From assembly GCF_016907385.1 (NCBI RefSeq), contig NZ_JAFBBU010000001.1, positions 2,418,001-2,482,000 on the forward strand: a stretch of DNA of 64,000 nt. Direction: 5' to 3'. The notes under the pieces were generated by a model that saw nothing but the letters and a program-made list of their open reading frames with translations, did not search any database and was not told the DNA's origin. This document shows positions 1 to 9,816 of the stretch, one piece after another; within the stretch, counting starts at the first letter, position 1, and every line of letters begins with the position of its first letter. The stretch comes from Subtercola frigoramans. GTDB lineage: Bacteria; Actinomycetota; Actinomycetes; Actinomycetales; Microbacteriaceae. The translations under genes and the position numbers were made by a program.

Positions 1-83
1 TCGTCGAGCGACTGGGCAAGCTCGAAGATTCGGCGGATGCCCGAAGGGGGCACTGAATCCATGTGCGCGGCGAGATGGGGCAT
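1..83 (-). CDS. Class I/II PLP aminotransferase, N-terminal 28 residues only
   Basis: An open frame runs off the left edge on the minus strand, starting at the ATG whose complement is at 81-83. The 28 visible residues begin MPHLAAHM and contain PSGIRRIFELAQSLDD. That matches the N-terminus of aspartate-aminotransferase-like class I/II enzymes, where the proline-serine-glycine-isoleucine segment precedes the first helix. The catalytic lysine and the rest of the fold lie outside the window, so substrate cannot be judged. It diverges from rpsT across a 164-base intergenic region. The family call is inferred from a short segment. Confidence 0.6.
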   Translation of the reverse strand, partial: MPHLAAHMDSVPPSGIRRIFELAQSLD

Positions 84-247
84 AAGGTTAACGGTAATCG
101 CATCCGAATGCGCGGGTCGCCGCGGTCTGGATTGAAGTAGAGGCCAGCAACTGGTAGTGTTGTCTGTTGGCTTCCGCACTCGTTTTGTGAACGCGAGCTG
201 CGATACAAATACCCCCCAGACCAGCACCAGATACAGAGGATAATTCC

Positions 248-508
248 GTGGCAAATATCAAGTCCCAGATCAAGCGCATCGGCACCAACGACAAGGCGCA
301 CGAGCGCAACAAGGCCGTGAAGAGTGAGCTGAAGACCGCCATCCGCGCCGTGAAGACCAGCGTTGCCGCTGGCGACAAGGAGAAGGCCACCGCCGCTCTG
401 AGCCTCGCAGGCAAGAAGCTCGACAAGGCTGCCAGCAAGGGTGTCATCCACAAGAACCAGGCTGCGAACCGCAAGTCGTCGATCTCCAAGAGCGTCGCCG
501 CACTCTGA
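248..508 (+). CDS. rpsT: 30S ribosomal protein S20
   Basis: An 86-residue basic protein beginning [22 protein letters not shown], the hallmark start of S20, which binds 16S rRNA early in 30S assembly. Length is normal for the family (about 85-90). The start is GTG at 248, preceded by a GAGGA Shine-Dalgarno at 236-240 with seven bases of spacing. The conserved [17 protein letters not shown] helix and a lysine-rich C-terminal helix are present. A strong hairpin terminator follows within 45 bases, so the gene looks monocistronic. It is convergent with holA, as is common in actinobacteria. Confidence 0.97.
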   Translation: MANIKSQIKRIGTNDKAHERNKAVKSELKTAIRAVKTSVAAGDKEKATAALSLAGKKLDKAASKGVIHKNQAANRKSSISKSVAAL

Positions 509-550
509 ATTTATTGATCTGCGCGCGCTCCTCGCGCAGATCTACGAAAA

Positions 551-577
551 GAAGCCCCGCAGCTGCGGGGCTTCTTT
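551..577 (+). terminator. Rho-independent terminator of rpsT
   Basis: A perfect 10-bp stem, GAAGCCCCGC (551-560) pairing with GCGGGGCTTC (565-574), has an AGCT tetraloop and a short T run after it (TTT, part of CTTCTTT). Four A residues precede the stem, so it could also act in the reverse direction for holA, which ends at 688. Confidence 0.9.
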
Positions 578-687
578 GCGTGATCCCACTACTACAGCTC
601 GCGGTGCGCACAAACGTCCCCGCACGCGGCAACAGCGGGACGAAGCAGCGCACCCGGCACAACTCCGTCGGCCGGGGCACGCTCGGG

Positions 688-1764
688 TCAGCGTTCGCCG
701 CGGGAGGCGATCGTGGCGATCATGCGCTCGAGCGAGTAGACCGGGTCGCGGCCGCCGCCCTTGATGTTCTCATCGGTCTCGGCAAGGATCTGGATGCTGC
801 GGCCGAGGCCCTCGCCCGTCCAACCCTGCAGGTCTCGACGGGCCCGGTCGACCTGCCAGGGTGCCATCCCCAGTTGCCCGGCGAGCTGGCCAGAACCCCC
901 TCGAGTGCCGAGCACCTTCGCCATCGTGCGAAGCTTCATCGCGAACGCGGCAACCATCGGCACCGGGTCTGCACCCGTGGCCAGAGCATGCCGGAGCAGG
1001 GCCAGCGACTCGCCATAACGGCCCGCAATCGCACTGTCGGCAACAGCGAAGGCATTGGTCTCGACGCGACCGGAGTAGTACCGCTCGACGGTCGCTTCGG
1101 TGATCTCGTCTGAGGTGTCTGCAATGAGCTGCCCACAGGCGCTGGAGAGTTCGGCGAGGTCATCGGTGAACGCCGAAACGAGTGCCCGAAGAGCGCCAGG
1201 ACTGACCCGTCGACCAGCTGCACGGAACTCAGCGACAGCGAAGTCGTAGCGCTCGGTGTCTTTCTTGAGTTCAGCGCAGACGACCTCGATGACATCGCCA
1301 CCACTTGCGCGCACGGCATCAAGAAGGCGCTTGCCGCGCACTCCCCCGCCGTGCCGCAGTACGACGCACGTGTCATCGGCTGGATAGGCCAGGTAGTCGA
1401 TCGCTTCGAGAAGGAACCCGTCGGTGCACTTCTCGACCGATGACACCCTGATCAGGCGCGGTTCGCCGAAGAGCGAAGGGCTCGCCATGGTGAGCAGCTC
1501 GCCCGGCGCATAACCGGATGCGTCGATGTCGCTCACTTCGAGGCTCGGGTCTTCGAGCTTCAGCATATCTCTGAGGCGCCTGATCGCACGGTCGGCGAGA
1601 AAAGATTCCGGCCCAGAGACAAGCACGACAGCAGCGGGGCGGATGTTCTCCCAGCTCAACTGAGGAATGACCGGGGCGGGCGACTTGGTCGGGGGCTTTG
1701 CAGGCGCACGCGAAGAGCCCCTCGCGGCGGCGGACCCGCCGGATCGTGCGCCTACCACCACCAC
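688..1764 (-). CDS. holA: DNA polymerase III subunit delta
   Basis: A 358-residue protein with the HolA signature VVLVSGPESFLADRAIRRLRD near residue 45. HolA is the clamp-loader delta subunit, which opens the sliding clamp at the replication fork. The AAA+-like N-terminal fold is followed by the helical collar domain (LLRHALATGADPVPMVAAFAMKLRTM). An alanine/proline-rich extension of about 35 residues precedes the core. The GTG at 1764 follows a run of GTG codons, so the true start may be one or two codons inward. The comEC C-terminal ORF stops just upstream at 1768, so holA sits at the end of the leuS-independent comEA-comEC-holA transcript. Confidence 0.95.
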   Translation of the reverse strand: MVVVGARSGGSAAARGSSRAPAKPPTKSPAPVIPQLSWENIRPAAVVLVSGPESFLADRAIRRLRDMLKLEDPSLEVSDIDASGYAPGELLTMASPSLFGEPRLIRVSSVEKCTDGFLLEAIDYLAYPADDTCVVLRHGGGVRGKRLLDAVRASGGDVIEVVCAELKKDTERYDFAVAEFRAAGRRVSPGALRALVSAFTDDLAELSSACGQLIADTSDEITEATVERYYSGRVETNAFAVADSAIAGRYGESLALLRHALATGADPVPMVAAFAMKLRTMAKVLGTRGGSGQLAGQLGMAPWQVDRARRDLQGWTGEGLGRSIQILAETDENIKGGGRDPVYSLERMIATIASRGER

Positions 1765-1767
1765 ACC

Positions 1768-2694
1768 TCATCTCTTTTTCTCAACCCTAGCCTGACCGTC
1801 TGACCACACCACGATGCCATCGGGCGACGGCGCGACCACGATCATCCCCAGCAGATCGGTACGGAAGACACTGGTCTGGCTGCGACCGAGAATACCGAGC
1901 AGCCGGTCAGTCGGATGCCCATACCGATTGTTCGCACCAACCGAAACCAGCCCCACCGCCGCCCTTACGGCCAGGTAGAAGTCTTCGTTCTGGTCGGCAC
2001 TGCCGTGGTGCGCAACTTTCACGACGTCTTCGTGGCTCAGACGGTTCGCCGCCGAGACCAGTCGCTGGGAGTCTTCGCCCAGGTCACCCAGGAAGAGCGA
2101 GCGGAGAGAGCCGGTGAACTCGATCGTCACGCTCGCATCGTTGCCTCTGAGCGCTGTGCCTGCGGGCGGCCAGAGGATGCTCCATGACAAGCCGGCCAGC
2201 TCGCCGGAGTCGCCTCGCAGAGCATGGCGAACCTCTGCGCCCGACTTCATCAGCGTGTCTGCCATTGCAGCGTCACGGGCGTCTTCGGGCGGGCCGAGAA
2301 GCACAACCGAGACCATTCCAAGGACGGCTGACAGCCCGCCCACATGGTCGCGGTCGTAGTGGGTGAGCACGAGCAGGTCGATGTGAGTGATCGAGAGGCG
2401 ACCCAGACAGGTGCGGAGCAGAGCGGGGTCGGGCCCGACATCCACCAGCGCAAACCGGTCGGCGTCGTGCACGGCGACGGCATCACCCTGACCGATGTCG
2501 CAGGCAGCGATCTGCCAATTGCCCGGCCACGCTGAGCCGGCCGAGAGGGTCACGCCGATGCCCGAGCCCGCGTAGATCGCTGCTGAAACGAGCACAATCA
2601 GTGCGCAAATCACTCTGATGATCCGAGCCCGACGGCGCGGATTCCCGTGCCGCTCGGCGTGCTGGTTTCGACGCGAACCGCGGGACGGAATCAT
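1768..2694 (-). CDS. ComEC C-terminal metallo-beta-lactamase domain protein
   Basis: This 308-residue protein has an N-terminal transmembrane helix (about residues 25-48) followed by a ComEC-type metallo-beta-lactamase domain: CDIGQGDAVAV, LTHYDRDHVGG (the H-x-x-x-DH metal motif), then HHGSADQNEDF. In most bacteria this domain is the C-terminus of ComEC and probably degrades the non-transforming DNA strand during uptake. Here it is a separate ORF whose ATG overlaps the stop of the membrane-domain ORF by four bases (ATGA), so the two are translationally coupled. Together they total 828 residues, the usual ComEC size. Either a natural gene split or an old frameshift repaired by a new start would explain this. 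Confidence 0.9.
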   Translation of the reverse strand: MIPSRGSRRNQHAERHGNPRRRARIIRVICALIVLVSAAIYAGSGIGVTLSAGSAWPGNWQIAACDIGQGDAVAVHDADRFALVDVGPDPALLRTCLGRLSITHIDLLVLTHYDRDHVGGLSAVLGMVSVVLLGPPEDARDAAMADTLMKSGAEVRHALRGDSGELAGLSWSILWPPAGTALRGNDASVTIEFTGSLRSLFLGDLGEDSQRLVSAANRLSHEDVVKVAHHGSADQNEDFYLAVRAAVGLVSVGANNRYGHPTDRLLGILGRSQTSVFRTDLLGMIVVAPSPDGIVVWSDGQARVEKKR

Positions 2695-4253
2695 GAGTTC
2701 TCGTCTGCCTCTCGCTGCGGATCGCGCAGGAACAATGCGATGAGCGCCGCGGCTGTGACGAGGATCACCAGCGCTGACCCCGGTGCACCGCCTGGCCAGG
2801 GAAGGGTCGCGCCGGGAAGATCAGCGAAGAAGGTGGCGACACCGGCGATCCACGAGGCCGGCACCCACGTCAGCCACGCCCCGGCACTGGCCAGCGACGG
2901 CACCACTGCGCCCGCCACGCAGGAGATCAGTCCGACCACCGTTGCGACGGGAGCTGCTGGCTCCGCAAGCAGGTTCGCGACCACGCTGTAGGTCGAAATG
3001 CTGGGCGAAAGCAGAACCAGTACAGGCTGGCACGCGAGCTGCGCAGCGAGAGGCACCGCGATGATGAGGGAGATGCCGGAGGGAAACCAGCGCGAGAGGA
3101 GCGTGTGCAGCGGCCTGGTCAGCAGAAGAAGTCCGCCCGTGGCCAGGACGGAGAGCGCCAGTCCGTAGCTTCGCGAGAGCCACGGGTCGGCCACGAGCAT
3201 GACGATGCAGGCGAGCGCCAGTGCCGGCAGGGCACGTGGTGTTCTGCCCGAGGCCAGCGTGAGGAGTACGATCGTCGCCATGACGGCCGCGCGGAGCACG
3301 CTGGGCGAGGGAGTGACGAGAACCACGAATGCGGCCATCACGATGAGGCAGAGCACTATGCGCCATCGGCGGGACAGACGGATGGCCCCGCCCAGCAGCA
3401 TGATCGCGGCGACGACGATGGCACAGTTCGCCCCGGAGACAGCGGTCAGGTGACTGAGACCGCTCGTGATCATGCTCGAATTGAGTTCGTCGCTCACCAG
3501 GCTCACGTCGCCGATGGCCAGGCCCGGTACGAGTTGGGCTCCAGCCCCAGGCAGCACAGCCGCACTCCGGCGAAAGGAGTCACGGAGCCGATTCGCCCAG
3601 TCGAGATACCAGGGCGGCTGCACGAGCATCGTCGGCACACCTTCAGCGAAGAACAGGGCGGCCACACTCTCGCCCGGGCCAGTCTCCTGCAGCTTTCCCG
3701 TCAGCCCGAGTTGGGTACCGATCGAGACCGGAGGGGCTGAGGCCGACCTCAGGAAGACGAGCACGGGCATCTGAAGTTCGATGCGCTGGGTCGCTGTCTT
3801 CAGCAGTGTGGCCGTCGCCGAGAACCGACTGGACTGCTCGACGCCCGTGAACCCCTGGCTCTCTGCCTGTACCGGCACCGAGTCGACCGTCACGGTGACC
3901 GAGACGCTGTGGCCGACCAGCCGGGAAACGTCGGCCGGGAACCGCGTCGGCAGGTGCGCGGCAACAGAGACGCAGACGAGCGCACCCGCAGCCGCGACTA
4001 CTGCCACAGTGGATGCCACGGAGCGGAGGTGACTGCGATCGTTGTGCGTCGCGCCGAGCACCGAGACAACGGCCGCTGCAATTGTGAACGCTGCGCCTGC
4101 CGCGACAGGGAGCACCTCGGCCGCCGCTGGTGTGGGCAGGCCGACAGTAAGAGCTGCGACAATCCAGCAGACTGCAGCGGGCAACACAAGGCGAAGATCG
4201 ACGCGAGCAGAAGCGCCTCCCTCGTCGACTCCAGGAGCTGCCGTGGCGGTCAC
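2691..4253 (-). CDS. comEC: ComEC/Rec2 competence membrane channel domain
   Basis: A 520-residue integral membrane protein with many hydrophobic segments. It carries the ComEC competence signature GLSHLTAVSGANCAIVVA around residues 260-277, the motif that marks the DNA-translocation channel of natural transformation. It lacks the C-terminal metallo-beta-lactamase domain, which is encoded by the overlapping downstream ORF. The GTG start lies three bases after the comEA stop, so comEA-comEC is a tight operon. Whether this organism is naturally competent cannot be read from the sequence, because no pilus genes are in view. Confidence 0.93.
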   Translation of the reverse strand: MTATAAPGVDEGGASARVDLRLVLPAAVCWIVAALTVGLPTPAAAEVLPVAAGAAFTIAAAVVSVLGATHNDRSHLRSVASTVAVVAAAGALVCVSVAAHLPTRFPADVSRLVGHSVSVTVTVDSVPVQAESQGFTGVEQSSRFSATATLLKTATQRIELQMPVLVFLRSASAPPVSIGTQLGLTGKLQETGPGESVAALFFAEGVPTMLVQPPWYLDWANRLRDSFRRSAAVLPGAGAQLVPGLAIGDVSLVSDELNSSMITSGLSHLTAVSGANCAIVVAAIMLLGGAIRLSRRWRIVLCLIVMAAFVVLVTPSPSVLRAAVMATIVLLTLASGRTPRALPALALACIVMLVADPWLSRSYGLALSVLATGGLLLLTRPLHTLLSRWFPSGISLIIAVPLAAQLACQPVLVLLSPSISTYSVVANLLAEPAAPVATVVGLISCVAGAVVPSLASAGAWLTWVPASWIAGVATFFADLPGATLPWPGGAPGSALVILVTAAALIALFLRDPQREADENS

Positions 4254-4256
4254 AAT

Positions 4257-5204
4257 TCAGACCGTGACCAAGGGTTGAAGCTCGGCGAACGTCTTGTCGC
4301 CGATGCCGGACACATTCTTCAGATCTTCCACCTGCGTGAAGGGGCCGTTCTCCGACCGCCAGGCGATGATGCGCTGGGCAAGAGCGGGCCCCACGTGAGG
4401 CAGAGTCTCGAGCGCGCCCTGGTCGGCAGCGTTGAGATTCACCGGCTGCAAAGGAAGTGCTTTTGCTCCCGTTGGTGAATTTGAAGCTCCACCAGCGGCC
4501 TGCAAGGCAGCTCCCGCCGCGACTGAGCCGAGTGCAGGGGACGCACCTCGTTCAGGAATGACGATCTGTTCGCCATCTTTGACGACCCGCGCCAGGTTCT
4601 GCTGGCCCTGGTCGGCCTCCGGTGTGAAACCGCCTGCTGCAGCGACCGCATCGACGACGCGGTCGCCGACAGGCAATTCGTAGAGACCCGGTCTGGTCAC
4701 GGCGCCGAGCACGTGGACGAGGATGACCGCACCGGGCACCCCGCTCGCAGGCACCGCGCCCCTATTGGCTGCTGCAGAACCGCCAGAGCCACCTTCGCCA
4801 GCAGCACTCCCTGCTGGAAGCGCCGTCGGAGGGACCGTGGCGTCACGCGCACCAGACGCTTCCTGCGAGGCCGTCGACGACTCAGGCCCTGGCCCGTCGG
4901 CCACCGGAGCTGACGCGGCGGCCGGATGTGTCACGCCGGACGACGAGAGTGAAATCGTGTCAGTTCGACCGCGCGGACTGAACATCGAGACGAGCACGGC
5001 ACACGCCAGCGCCCCGAGAACGAGAACCACAGCAGCCGAGACACCCACCCTCAGGCGAGACCGGGGAGCAGCGCGTTTCGCTGAAGTGGGGGTATCGGCA
5101 ACGCGGGTACCGGCAACGGTGGTCTCTGCGGCGCGGGTTGCTGATGAACGCCTGGTTGCAGGCGTCGCGCCGTGCGGCTCTGGGAGAGAAGGTCGAGGGG
5201 TCAT
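4257..5204 (-). CDS. comEA: ComEA family DNA-binding competence protein
   Basis: A 315-residue protein of layout: basic N-terminus, one transmembrane helix (about 51-75), a long Ala/Ser/Gly-rich linker, an SLBB-type domain (about 160-217, VHVLGAVTRPGLYELPVGDRV), then a C-terminal double helix-hairpin-helix (about 255-315) with VNLNAADQGALETLPHVGP and VSGIGDKTFAEL. ComEA binds incoming double-stranded DNA outside the membrane and passes it to ComEC, its neighbour here. The ATG at 5204 is preceded by TAGCGT and exactly six bases, which suggests a leaderless transcript and supports this start. Confidence 0.95.
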   Translation of the reverse strand: MTPRPSLPEPHGATPATRRSSATRAAETTVAGTRVADTPTSAKRAAPRSRLRVGVSAAVVLVLGALACAVLVSMFSPRGRTDTISLSSSGVTHPAAASAPVADGPGPESSTASQEASGARDATVPPTALPAGSAAGEGGSGGSAAANRGAVPASGVPGAVILVHVLGAVTRPGLYELPVGDRVVDAVAAAGGFTPEADQGQQNLARVVKDGEQIVIPERGASPALGSVAAGAALQAAGGASNSPTGAKALPLQPVNLNAADQGALETLPHVGPALAQRIIAWRSENGPFTQVEDLKNVSGIGDKTFAELQPLVTV

Positions 5205-5210
5205 ACCCCG

Positions 5211-5216
5211 ACGCTA
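5211..5216 (-). promoter_or_regulatory. -10 hexamer TAGCGT of comEA, leaderless spacing
   Basis: On the minus strand TAGCGT is followed by six bases (CGGGGT) and then the comEA ATG, so transcription would start at or next to the start codon. No clear -35 is visible. Confidence 0.5.
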
Positions 5217-5267
5217 CGAACGAGGAAGGGCCGAGCATCCGCTTGGCCCTTAATCTGTGGAGAACTT

Positions 5268-7862
5268 CTAGCTGGCCTGCCGTGTGGCAATGTTGACGAC
5301 CCGAGGGGCGCGAACGATGACGTTCACGATCTCCCGGTCGCCGAGGAACCGCGCCACGGCAGCCGAACCACGCGCCAGCTTCTCGAGGTCGGACGACGAG
5401 ATCTTCGGCGACACCTCGAGCCGGTCGCGCACCTTGCCGTCGACCTGGACGACGGCGGTGACAGACTCCTCGGTGAGCAGAGCCGGGTCTGCGCCCCGCC
5501 AGTTGTAGCTCGAGATGGAAGCCGGGTACCCCAGGCGCTGCCACATGTCTTCTGCGGTGTAGGGCGCGAAGAGCGAAAGCCCGAGGGCGATCGTCTCGAC
5601 GGCCTCGCGCACAGCAGGGTCTGCGCCGCCGGGCCCGCTGTCGATGGCCTTGCGGGCAGCGTTGACGAGTTCCATGATTCGGGCGACGACCACGTTGAAC
5701 TTGAACGCCTCGACGAGCCCGGGGGCCTCAGCGAGGAAGCGGTGGGTGATGCGGCGCAAGGCGATATCACCGTCGCGCCAATTGACCTCTGGCACGCTCG
5801 TCACGTCGCCCGAGAGCCGCCAGGCACGCGCCAGGAACTTCGACGACGCTGCCGGCGACACGTCAGCCCAGTCGATGTCGTCTTCGGGCGGCCCGGCGAA
5901 CGCCATCGTCAGGCGGATCGCGTCGACACCGTGCTCGTCGAGCTGGTCGGAGAGTCGAACCAGGTTGCCCTTCGACTTCGACATCGCCGAGCCGTCCATC
6001 AGCACCATGCCCTGGTTCAGCAGCGCGCTGAACGGCTCGGTGAACGACACATACCCCAGGTCGAAGAGCACTTTCGTGATGAACCGGGCGTACAACAGGT
6101 GCAGGATCGCGTGCGTCACGCCGCCGACGTACTGGTCGACGGGTGCCCACTTGTCGACCTCACGCGGGTCGAAGGCCTTCGTGTCGTCGTTCGGAGACAG
6201 GAAGCGCAGAAAATACCACGAGCTGTCGACAAAGGTGTCCATCGTGTCGGCGTCTCGCAGGGCGGGCGAGCCGTCGCGAGGGTCTGGCACATTCACCCAG
6301 TCGGTGGCAGCACCGAGTGGCGACGTGCCCTTCGGCTGCAGGTTCAGGCCCTCGGTGGGTGGCAACAGCACGGGAAGTTGGTCTTCTGGCACCGGTATCT
6401 CGGCGCCGTCAGCACCGTGGATGATCGGGATCGGCGTGCCCCAATACCGCTGGCGTGAGATCAGCCAATCCCGCAGGCGGTAGTTCTTCGCCGCGCGCCC
6501 TGTTCCGGCGGCCTCGAGCTGCTCGGTGACCCGCGCGATGGCCTTGTTCTTGCTGAGCCCATCGAGCGGCCCGGAATTGATGAGCCTGCCGTCGCCGGTC
6601 AGCGCCCTACCCGTTGAGAACGGGTCGAGCGGTGGCAGATCATCCGGAAGCTCGCCGTCGATCAGCACGGGGATCGCCCCGGTGACCGGCTGGTTGGTGT
6701 CGAGAACCACACGAACGGGCAAACCGAACGCACGCGCGAAGTCGAGGTCGCGCTGGTCGTGCGCGGGAACCGCCATGACGGCACCGGTTCCGTAGTCGGC
6801 GAGAACGTAGTCGGCGGCCCAGATGGGGAGTCGCTCGCCGCTCACCGGGTTCACGGCATAACGCTCGAGGAACACCCCCGTCTTCGGCCGGTCGGTGGCC
6901 TGGCGTTCGAGTTCTGTGCTCTTCTGCACCTCGGTCAGGTACGCAGTGAAGGCATCTCGGGCCGCCCCAGACACCGCAGGGTCGGCGACCAGCTCAGCGG
7001 CCAGCTCGCTCTCGGGCGCGATCACCATGAAGGTGGCCCCGTAAAGGGTGTCTGGGCGAGTGGTGAAGACCGTGACAGGTGCCTCGCGGCCCTCGATGGC
7101 GAAGTCGACCTCAGCGCCGATCGAGCGGCCGATCCAGTTGCGCTGCATGCTGATGACCTTGGACGGCCACGTGCCCTCGAGCTGCTTGAGGTCGTCGAGG
7201 AGGCGGTCGGCGTAGTCGGTGATCTTGAAGTACCACTGGGTCAGCTTCTTCTTGACGACAACGGCACCGCTGCGTTCTGAAGTGCCGTCGGGCAGCACCT
7301 GCTCGTTGGCCAGCACGGTCTGGTCCACCGGGTCCCAGTTGACCCAGCTCGACTTGCGGTACGCCAAGCCCTTCTTGTACAGCTCGAGGAACAGCCACTG
7401 GTTCCACTTGTAATATTCGGGGTCACTGGTGTGCAGCACCCGCGACCAGTCGAACGAGGCGGCATAGCGCCTCATACTCGACTTCTGCTGGTCGATGTTC
7501 TCGTAGGTCCACACGCGCGGGTCGATCTGGCGCTTGATGGCCGCGTTCTCCGCGGGCAGGCCAAATGAGTCCCAACCGATCGGGTGCAGCACATTGAAAC
7601 CCTGGTGGCGCCAGTATCTCGAGATGACATCGCCGAGTGCGTAGGCCTCCGCGTGCCCCATGTGAAGGTCGCCAGAGGGGTAGGGGAACATGTCGAGAAC
7701 GTACTTGCGCGGGCGCTTGTCGTTCTCGAGATCGGTGCGGAACGGCTCCATCTCATCCCACACCGGAAGCCATTTGTTCTGAATCGCTTCGAAGTCGTAA
7801 CGCGCGGTCTCGTCGTCGCCGATGCTGGTGCTCGGCGCGTTCGCGTCTCGTTCGATGGTCAC
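5268..7862 (-). CDS. leuS: Leucyl-tRNA synthetase
   Basis: Class I aminoacyl-tRNA synthetase charging tRNA-Leu. The N-terminal [16 protein letters not shown] is followed by the HIGH-type motif in [15 protein letters not shown]. The CP1 editing domain covers the middle ([18 protein letters not shown]), and the KMSKS-type loop is [11 protein letters not shown] place the start at the GTG at 7862 (864 residues), with GAAGTGAG about six bases upstream. The longer frame starting at a TTG at 7940 adds a proline/arginine-rich stretch unlike any LeuS. The gene is on the same strand as comEA but 63 bases upstream of it, so it may be a separate unit. Confidence 0.97.
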   Translation of the reverse strand: MTIERDANAPSTSIGDDETARYDFEAIQNKWLPVWDEMEPFRTDLENDKRPRKYVLDMFPYPSGDLHMGHAEAYALGDVISRYWRHQGFNVLHPIGWDSFGLPAENAAIKRQIDPRVWTYENIDQQKSSMRRYAASFDWSRVLHTSDPEYYKWNQWLFLELYKKGLAYRKSSWVNWDPVDQTVLANEQVLPDGTSERSGAVVVKKKLTQWYFKITDYADRLLDDLKQLEGTWPSKVISMQRNWIGRSIGAEVDFAIEGREAPVTVFTTRPDTLYGATFMVIAPESELAAELVADPAVSGAARDAFTAYLTEVQKSTELERQATDRPKTGVFLERYAVNPVSGERLPIWAADYVLADYGTGAVMAVPAHDQRDLDFARAFGLPVRVVLDTNQPVTGAIPVLIDGELPDDLPPLDPFSTGRALTGDGRLINSGPLDGLSKNKAIARVTEQLEAAGTGRAAKNYRLRDWLISRQRYWGTPIPIIHGADGAEIPVPEDQLPVLLPPTEGLNLQPKGTSPLGAATDWVNVPDPRDGSPALRDADTMDTFVDSSWYFLRFLSPNDDTKAFDPREVDKWAPVDQYVGGVTHAILHLLYARFITKVLFDLGYVSFTEPFSALLNQGMVLMDGSAMSKSKGNLVRLSDQLDEHGVDAIRLTMAFAGPPEDDIDWADVSPAASSKFLARAWRLSGDVTSVPEVNWRDGDIALRRITHRFLAEAPGLVEAFKFNVVVARIMELVNAARKAIDSGPGGADPAVREAVETIALGLSLFAPYTAEDMWQRLGYPASISSYNWRGADPALLTEESVTAVVQVDGKVRDRLEVSPKISSSDLEKLARGSAAVARFLGDREIVNVIVRAPRVVNIATRQAS

Positions 7863-7945
7863 GTAGATCTCACTTCGTAAAGGGGGTGGCCGCCCGGGTG
7901 TCGGCCTGCGGAGGGCATCTCGCCAAACTCCACCCACCAACAGTA

Positions 7946-9394
7946 CTAAACCTTGCGCGGCGAACGCCCAGAAGTCACCCCGAGCGCATCGAGCAGGGGT
8001 GCCGCCTTCACCACGATCTCCTCGAGCTCCTCCTCAGGCACCGACAATGCCGTGATTCCTCCTCCGGTCCCGATGGTGGCATTCGCCCCCTCGATCACAA
8101 TGCTCCGGATGCTCATGGCCAGGTCGACGCGGCCGTCGAGCCCGAAATAGCCGAACGCTCCTGCATAGATTCCCCGGGGGCCCTGCTCCAGATGCTCCAG
8201 GATCGCCATAGCACTTGCCTTCGGCGCTCCCGTCATCGACCCCGCCGGAAAGCACGCTTCGACGGCGTCGATGCCCGTCTTGCCGTCTGCCAGTTCTGCC
8301 GTCACAGTGCTGACCAATTGGTGCACGTTGCTGTACGTCTCGACATCGAACAGGGTCGGCACTCGCACACTGCCGGTTCGGGCGACTTTGGCCAGGTCAT
8401 TACGCATCAGGTCAACGATCATCACATTCTCGGCGCGCTCCTTCTCACTGCCGAGCAGCTCGTCGCGCAATTCGCGATCGCGGGCGGGCGTCACTCCACG
8501 GGGGCGGGTGCCCTTGATCGGTCGTGTCGTGACCAGACCGCTCGTCGTCAGGACCAGGAACTGCTCCGGCGAGGAACTGAGCAGTGCAGTGTCGCCGAAG
8601 CGGAGATACCCTCCGTGGTGCGAGGGGTTGATGGCCCTGAGGCGTTCGTACAGCCCCAGAGGGTCGTCGGAATCCCGATTGCCGAGTGTGACGCTGATCT
8701 GGTTCGTGAGGCACAGTTGGTAGGCCTCGCCGTCGGCGATCCGCGCCTGGCACTCAGAGATGAGGTGAAGGTACTCAGTGGAGCTGTGACGCCACCGGGC
8801 ATCCATTCGCCCGTCTTTCAACGGCCCGTGCGTGGATGGTTGCATGGCTGTGGGCGATTGCCCGAGATTGATTGGCGACTCCCGTGCGGTCGATGCCTGG
8901 AGATCGAGGAGCGTGGCTGAGGTCGCATCGAACCAGTCGCTCACGGCTGAGGCGTGCGCATCGTCGGTGAGAGCGATCAGCGTCACTGAATGCAATGCGT
9001 GGTCGAAGGCCACGGCCCGGTCGATGAACATGAATTGCGAGCCTTCGATCTCATAGGCGAGCCACCCCACCCAACCGAGCCGAAATGCAGGGAGCCCCTC
9101 GGAGGCGGCGGTTCCTGCCAGGAGTGGAGCGATCTCCCCCACCGACGGCGTCACCATGAAACACGGTGGCCCCACCTCCTCCACAGCAGCACGCAGCGCG
9201 TCGAAAGTTCCGGCCCCGAAGGCCGACACCCGTTCGTGCCCACGGCCAGGTGCACCGATGTAGCTCGTGCCGACTTCGGCGTGTGCGCCGCTGTCAAGCC
9301 AGAATGAGGCCGGCTCGTCACGGTACAGGGCGGCGAAGGCAGCGGAAGGCTTTACCCACCCTTCGACCGTGCGACTGACAACCCGGCGTGACAT
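7946..9394 (-). CDS. pabB: Aminodeoxychorismate synthase component I (PabB-like)
   Basis: Chorismate-binding enzyme of the anthranilate/PABA synthase family, making 4-amino-4-deoxychorismate for folate. The C-terminal half carries the family blocks: SPEQFL, the lysine-containing [35 protein letters not shown] and GGGITALS. Starting at the ATG at 9394 gives 482 residues, normal for PabB. That ATG is preceded by TACGCT plus six bases, the leaderless pattern seen repeatedly in this window, whereas the longer frame to 9544 adds an arginine-rich stretch. A PabC-like aminotransferase gene lies just beyond the toxin-antitoxin pair on the other strand, which favours PABA over anthranilate synthesis. 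Confidence 0.88.
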   Translation of the reverse strand: MSRRVVSRTVEGWVKPSAAFAALYRDEPASFWLDSGAHAEVGTSYIGAPGRGHERVSAFGAGTFDALRAAVEEVGPPCFMVTPSVGEIAPLLAGTAASEGLPAFRLGWVGWLAYEIEGSQFMFIDRAVAFDHALHSVTLIALTDDAHASAVSDWFDATSATLLDLQASTARESPINLGQSPTAMQPSTHGPLKDGRMDARWRHSSTEYLHLISECQARIADGEAYQLCLTNQISVTLGNRDSDDPLGLYERLRAINPSHHGGYLRFGDTALLSSSPEQFLVLTTSGLVTTRPIKGTRPRGVTPARDRELRDELLGSEKERAENVMIVDLMRNDLAKVARTGSVRVPTLFDVETYSNVHQLVSTVTAELADGKTGIDAVEACFPAGSMTGAPKASAMAILEHLEQGPRGIYAGAFGYFGLDGRVDLAMSIRSIVIEGANATIGTGGGITALSVPEEELEEIVVKAAPLLDALGVTSGRSPRKV

Positions 9395-9400
9395 CGTTCC

Positions 9401-9406
9401 AGCGTA
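9401..9406 (-). promoter_or_regulatory. -10 hexamer TACGCT of pabB, leaderless spacing
   Basis: TACGCT, six bases (GGAACG), then the pabB ATG on the minus strand. It decides the start at 9394 over the longer open frame. Confidence 0.5.
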
Positions 9407-9533
9407 GGGTGCGCGGCCGCAAGACGCGGAGTCTGAGCGTCGGCGGGCACGACGCCGTGCGGGAAAGTGGCCGGAAGAAGTTCGACCACAACCTGTGGAT
9501 AACTCAACTTTGCCCCCGTGTTGTGCCATAATC

Positions 9534-9558
9534 GTACAAATCACAGAGATATTTGTAC
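9534..9558. promoter_or_regulatory. Inverted repeat, likely toxin-antitoxin operator
   Basis: GTACAAAT (9534-9541) and ATTTGTAC (9551-9558) are perfect 8-bp arms with a 9-base centre, ending 18 bases before the antitoxin ATG. A CATAAT at 9527-9532 could be the -10 it overlaps. Phd/YefM antitoxins normally repress their own promoter through such palindromes. Confidence 0.65.
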
Positions 9559-9576
9559 AATGGAGGCATGGTGACC

Positions 9577-9816
9577 ATGAGTATCAGTTCGGCCCGCGAA
9601 AATCTGCAGGCTGCAGTCAGAACTGCCGAGACCGAGGCAGTGATTCTCGAACGGCACGGTACACCCGCGGCAGTACTCGTCAGCCCGGCACAGTACGACA
9701 AGATGCTCGACGCCCTCGAGGAAAAGGAAGACGTGGCGGCGTTCGATGCAGCGATGGCTGAGGAGGGTGACAGTATCCCCTGGAGTCAGGTCAAGGCAGA
9801 CCTGGGCTGGGAGTGA
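9577..9816 (+). CDS. Phd/YefM family antitoxin
   Basis: A 79-residue protein starting MSISSARENLQAAVRTAETEAVILERHGTPAAVLVSPAQYD, the Phd/YefM DNA-binding and dimerisation fold. The acidic C-terminal tail (EEKEDVAAFDAAMAEEGDSIPW) normally wraps the toxin. GGAGG at 9562-9566 is too close for the ATG at 9568 but suits the ATG at 9577 (ten bases) or the GTG at 9571 (four bases). Its stop overlaps the toxin GTG by four bases, so the two are translationally coupled. A perfect inverted repeat upstream probably mediates autorepression. Confidence 0.9.
   Translation: MSISSARENLQAAVRTAETEAVILERHGTPAAVLVSPAQYDKMLDALEEKEDVAAFDAAMAEEGDSIPWSQVKADLGWE

Noticed and set aside
5172..6458. A 428-residue plus-strand frame antisense to leuS
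   Set aside because: Arg/Val/His-rich composition and complete overlap with conserved LeuS coding sequence mark it as a shadow frame.
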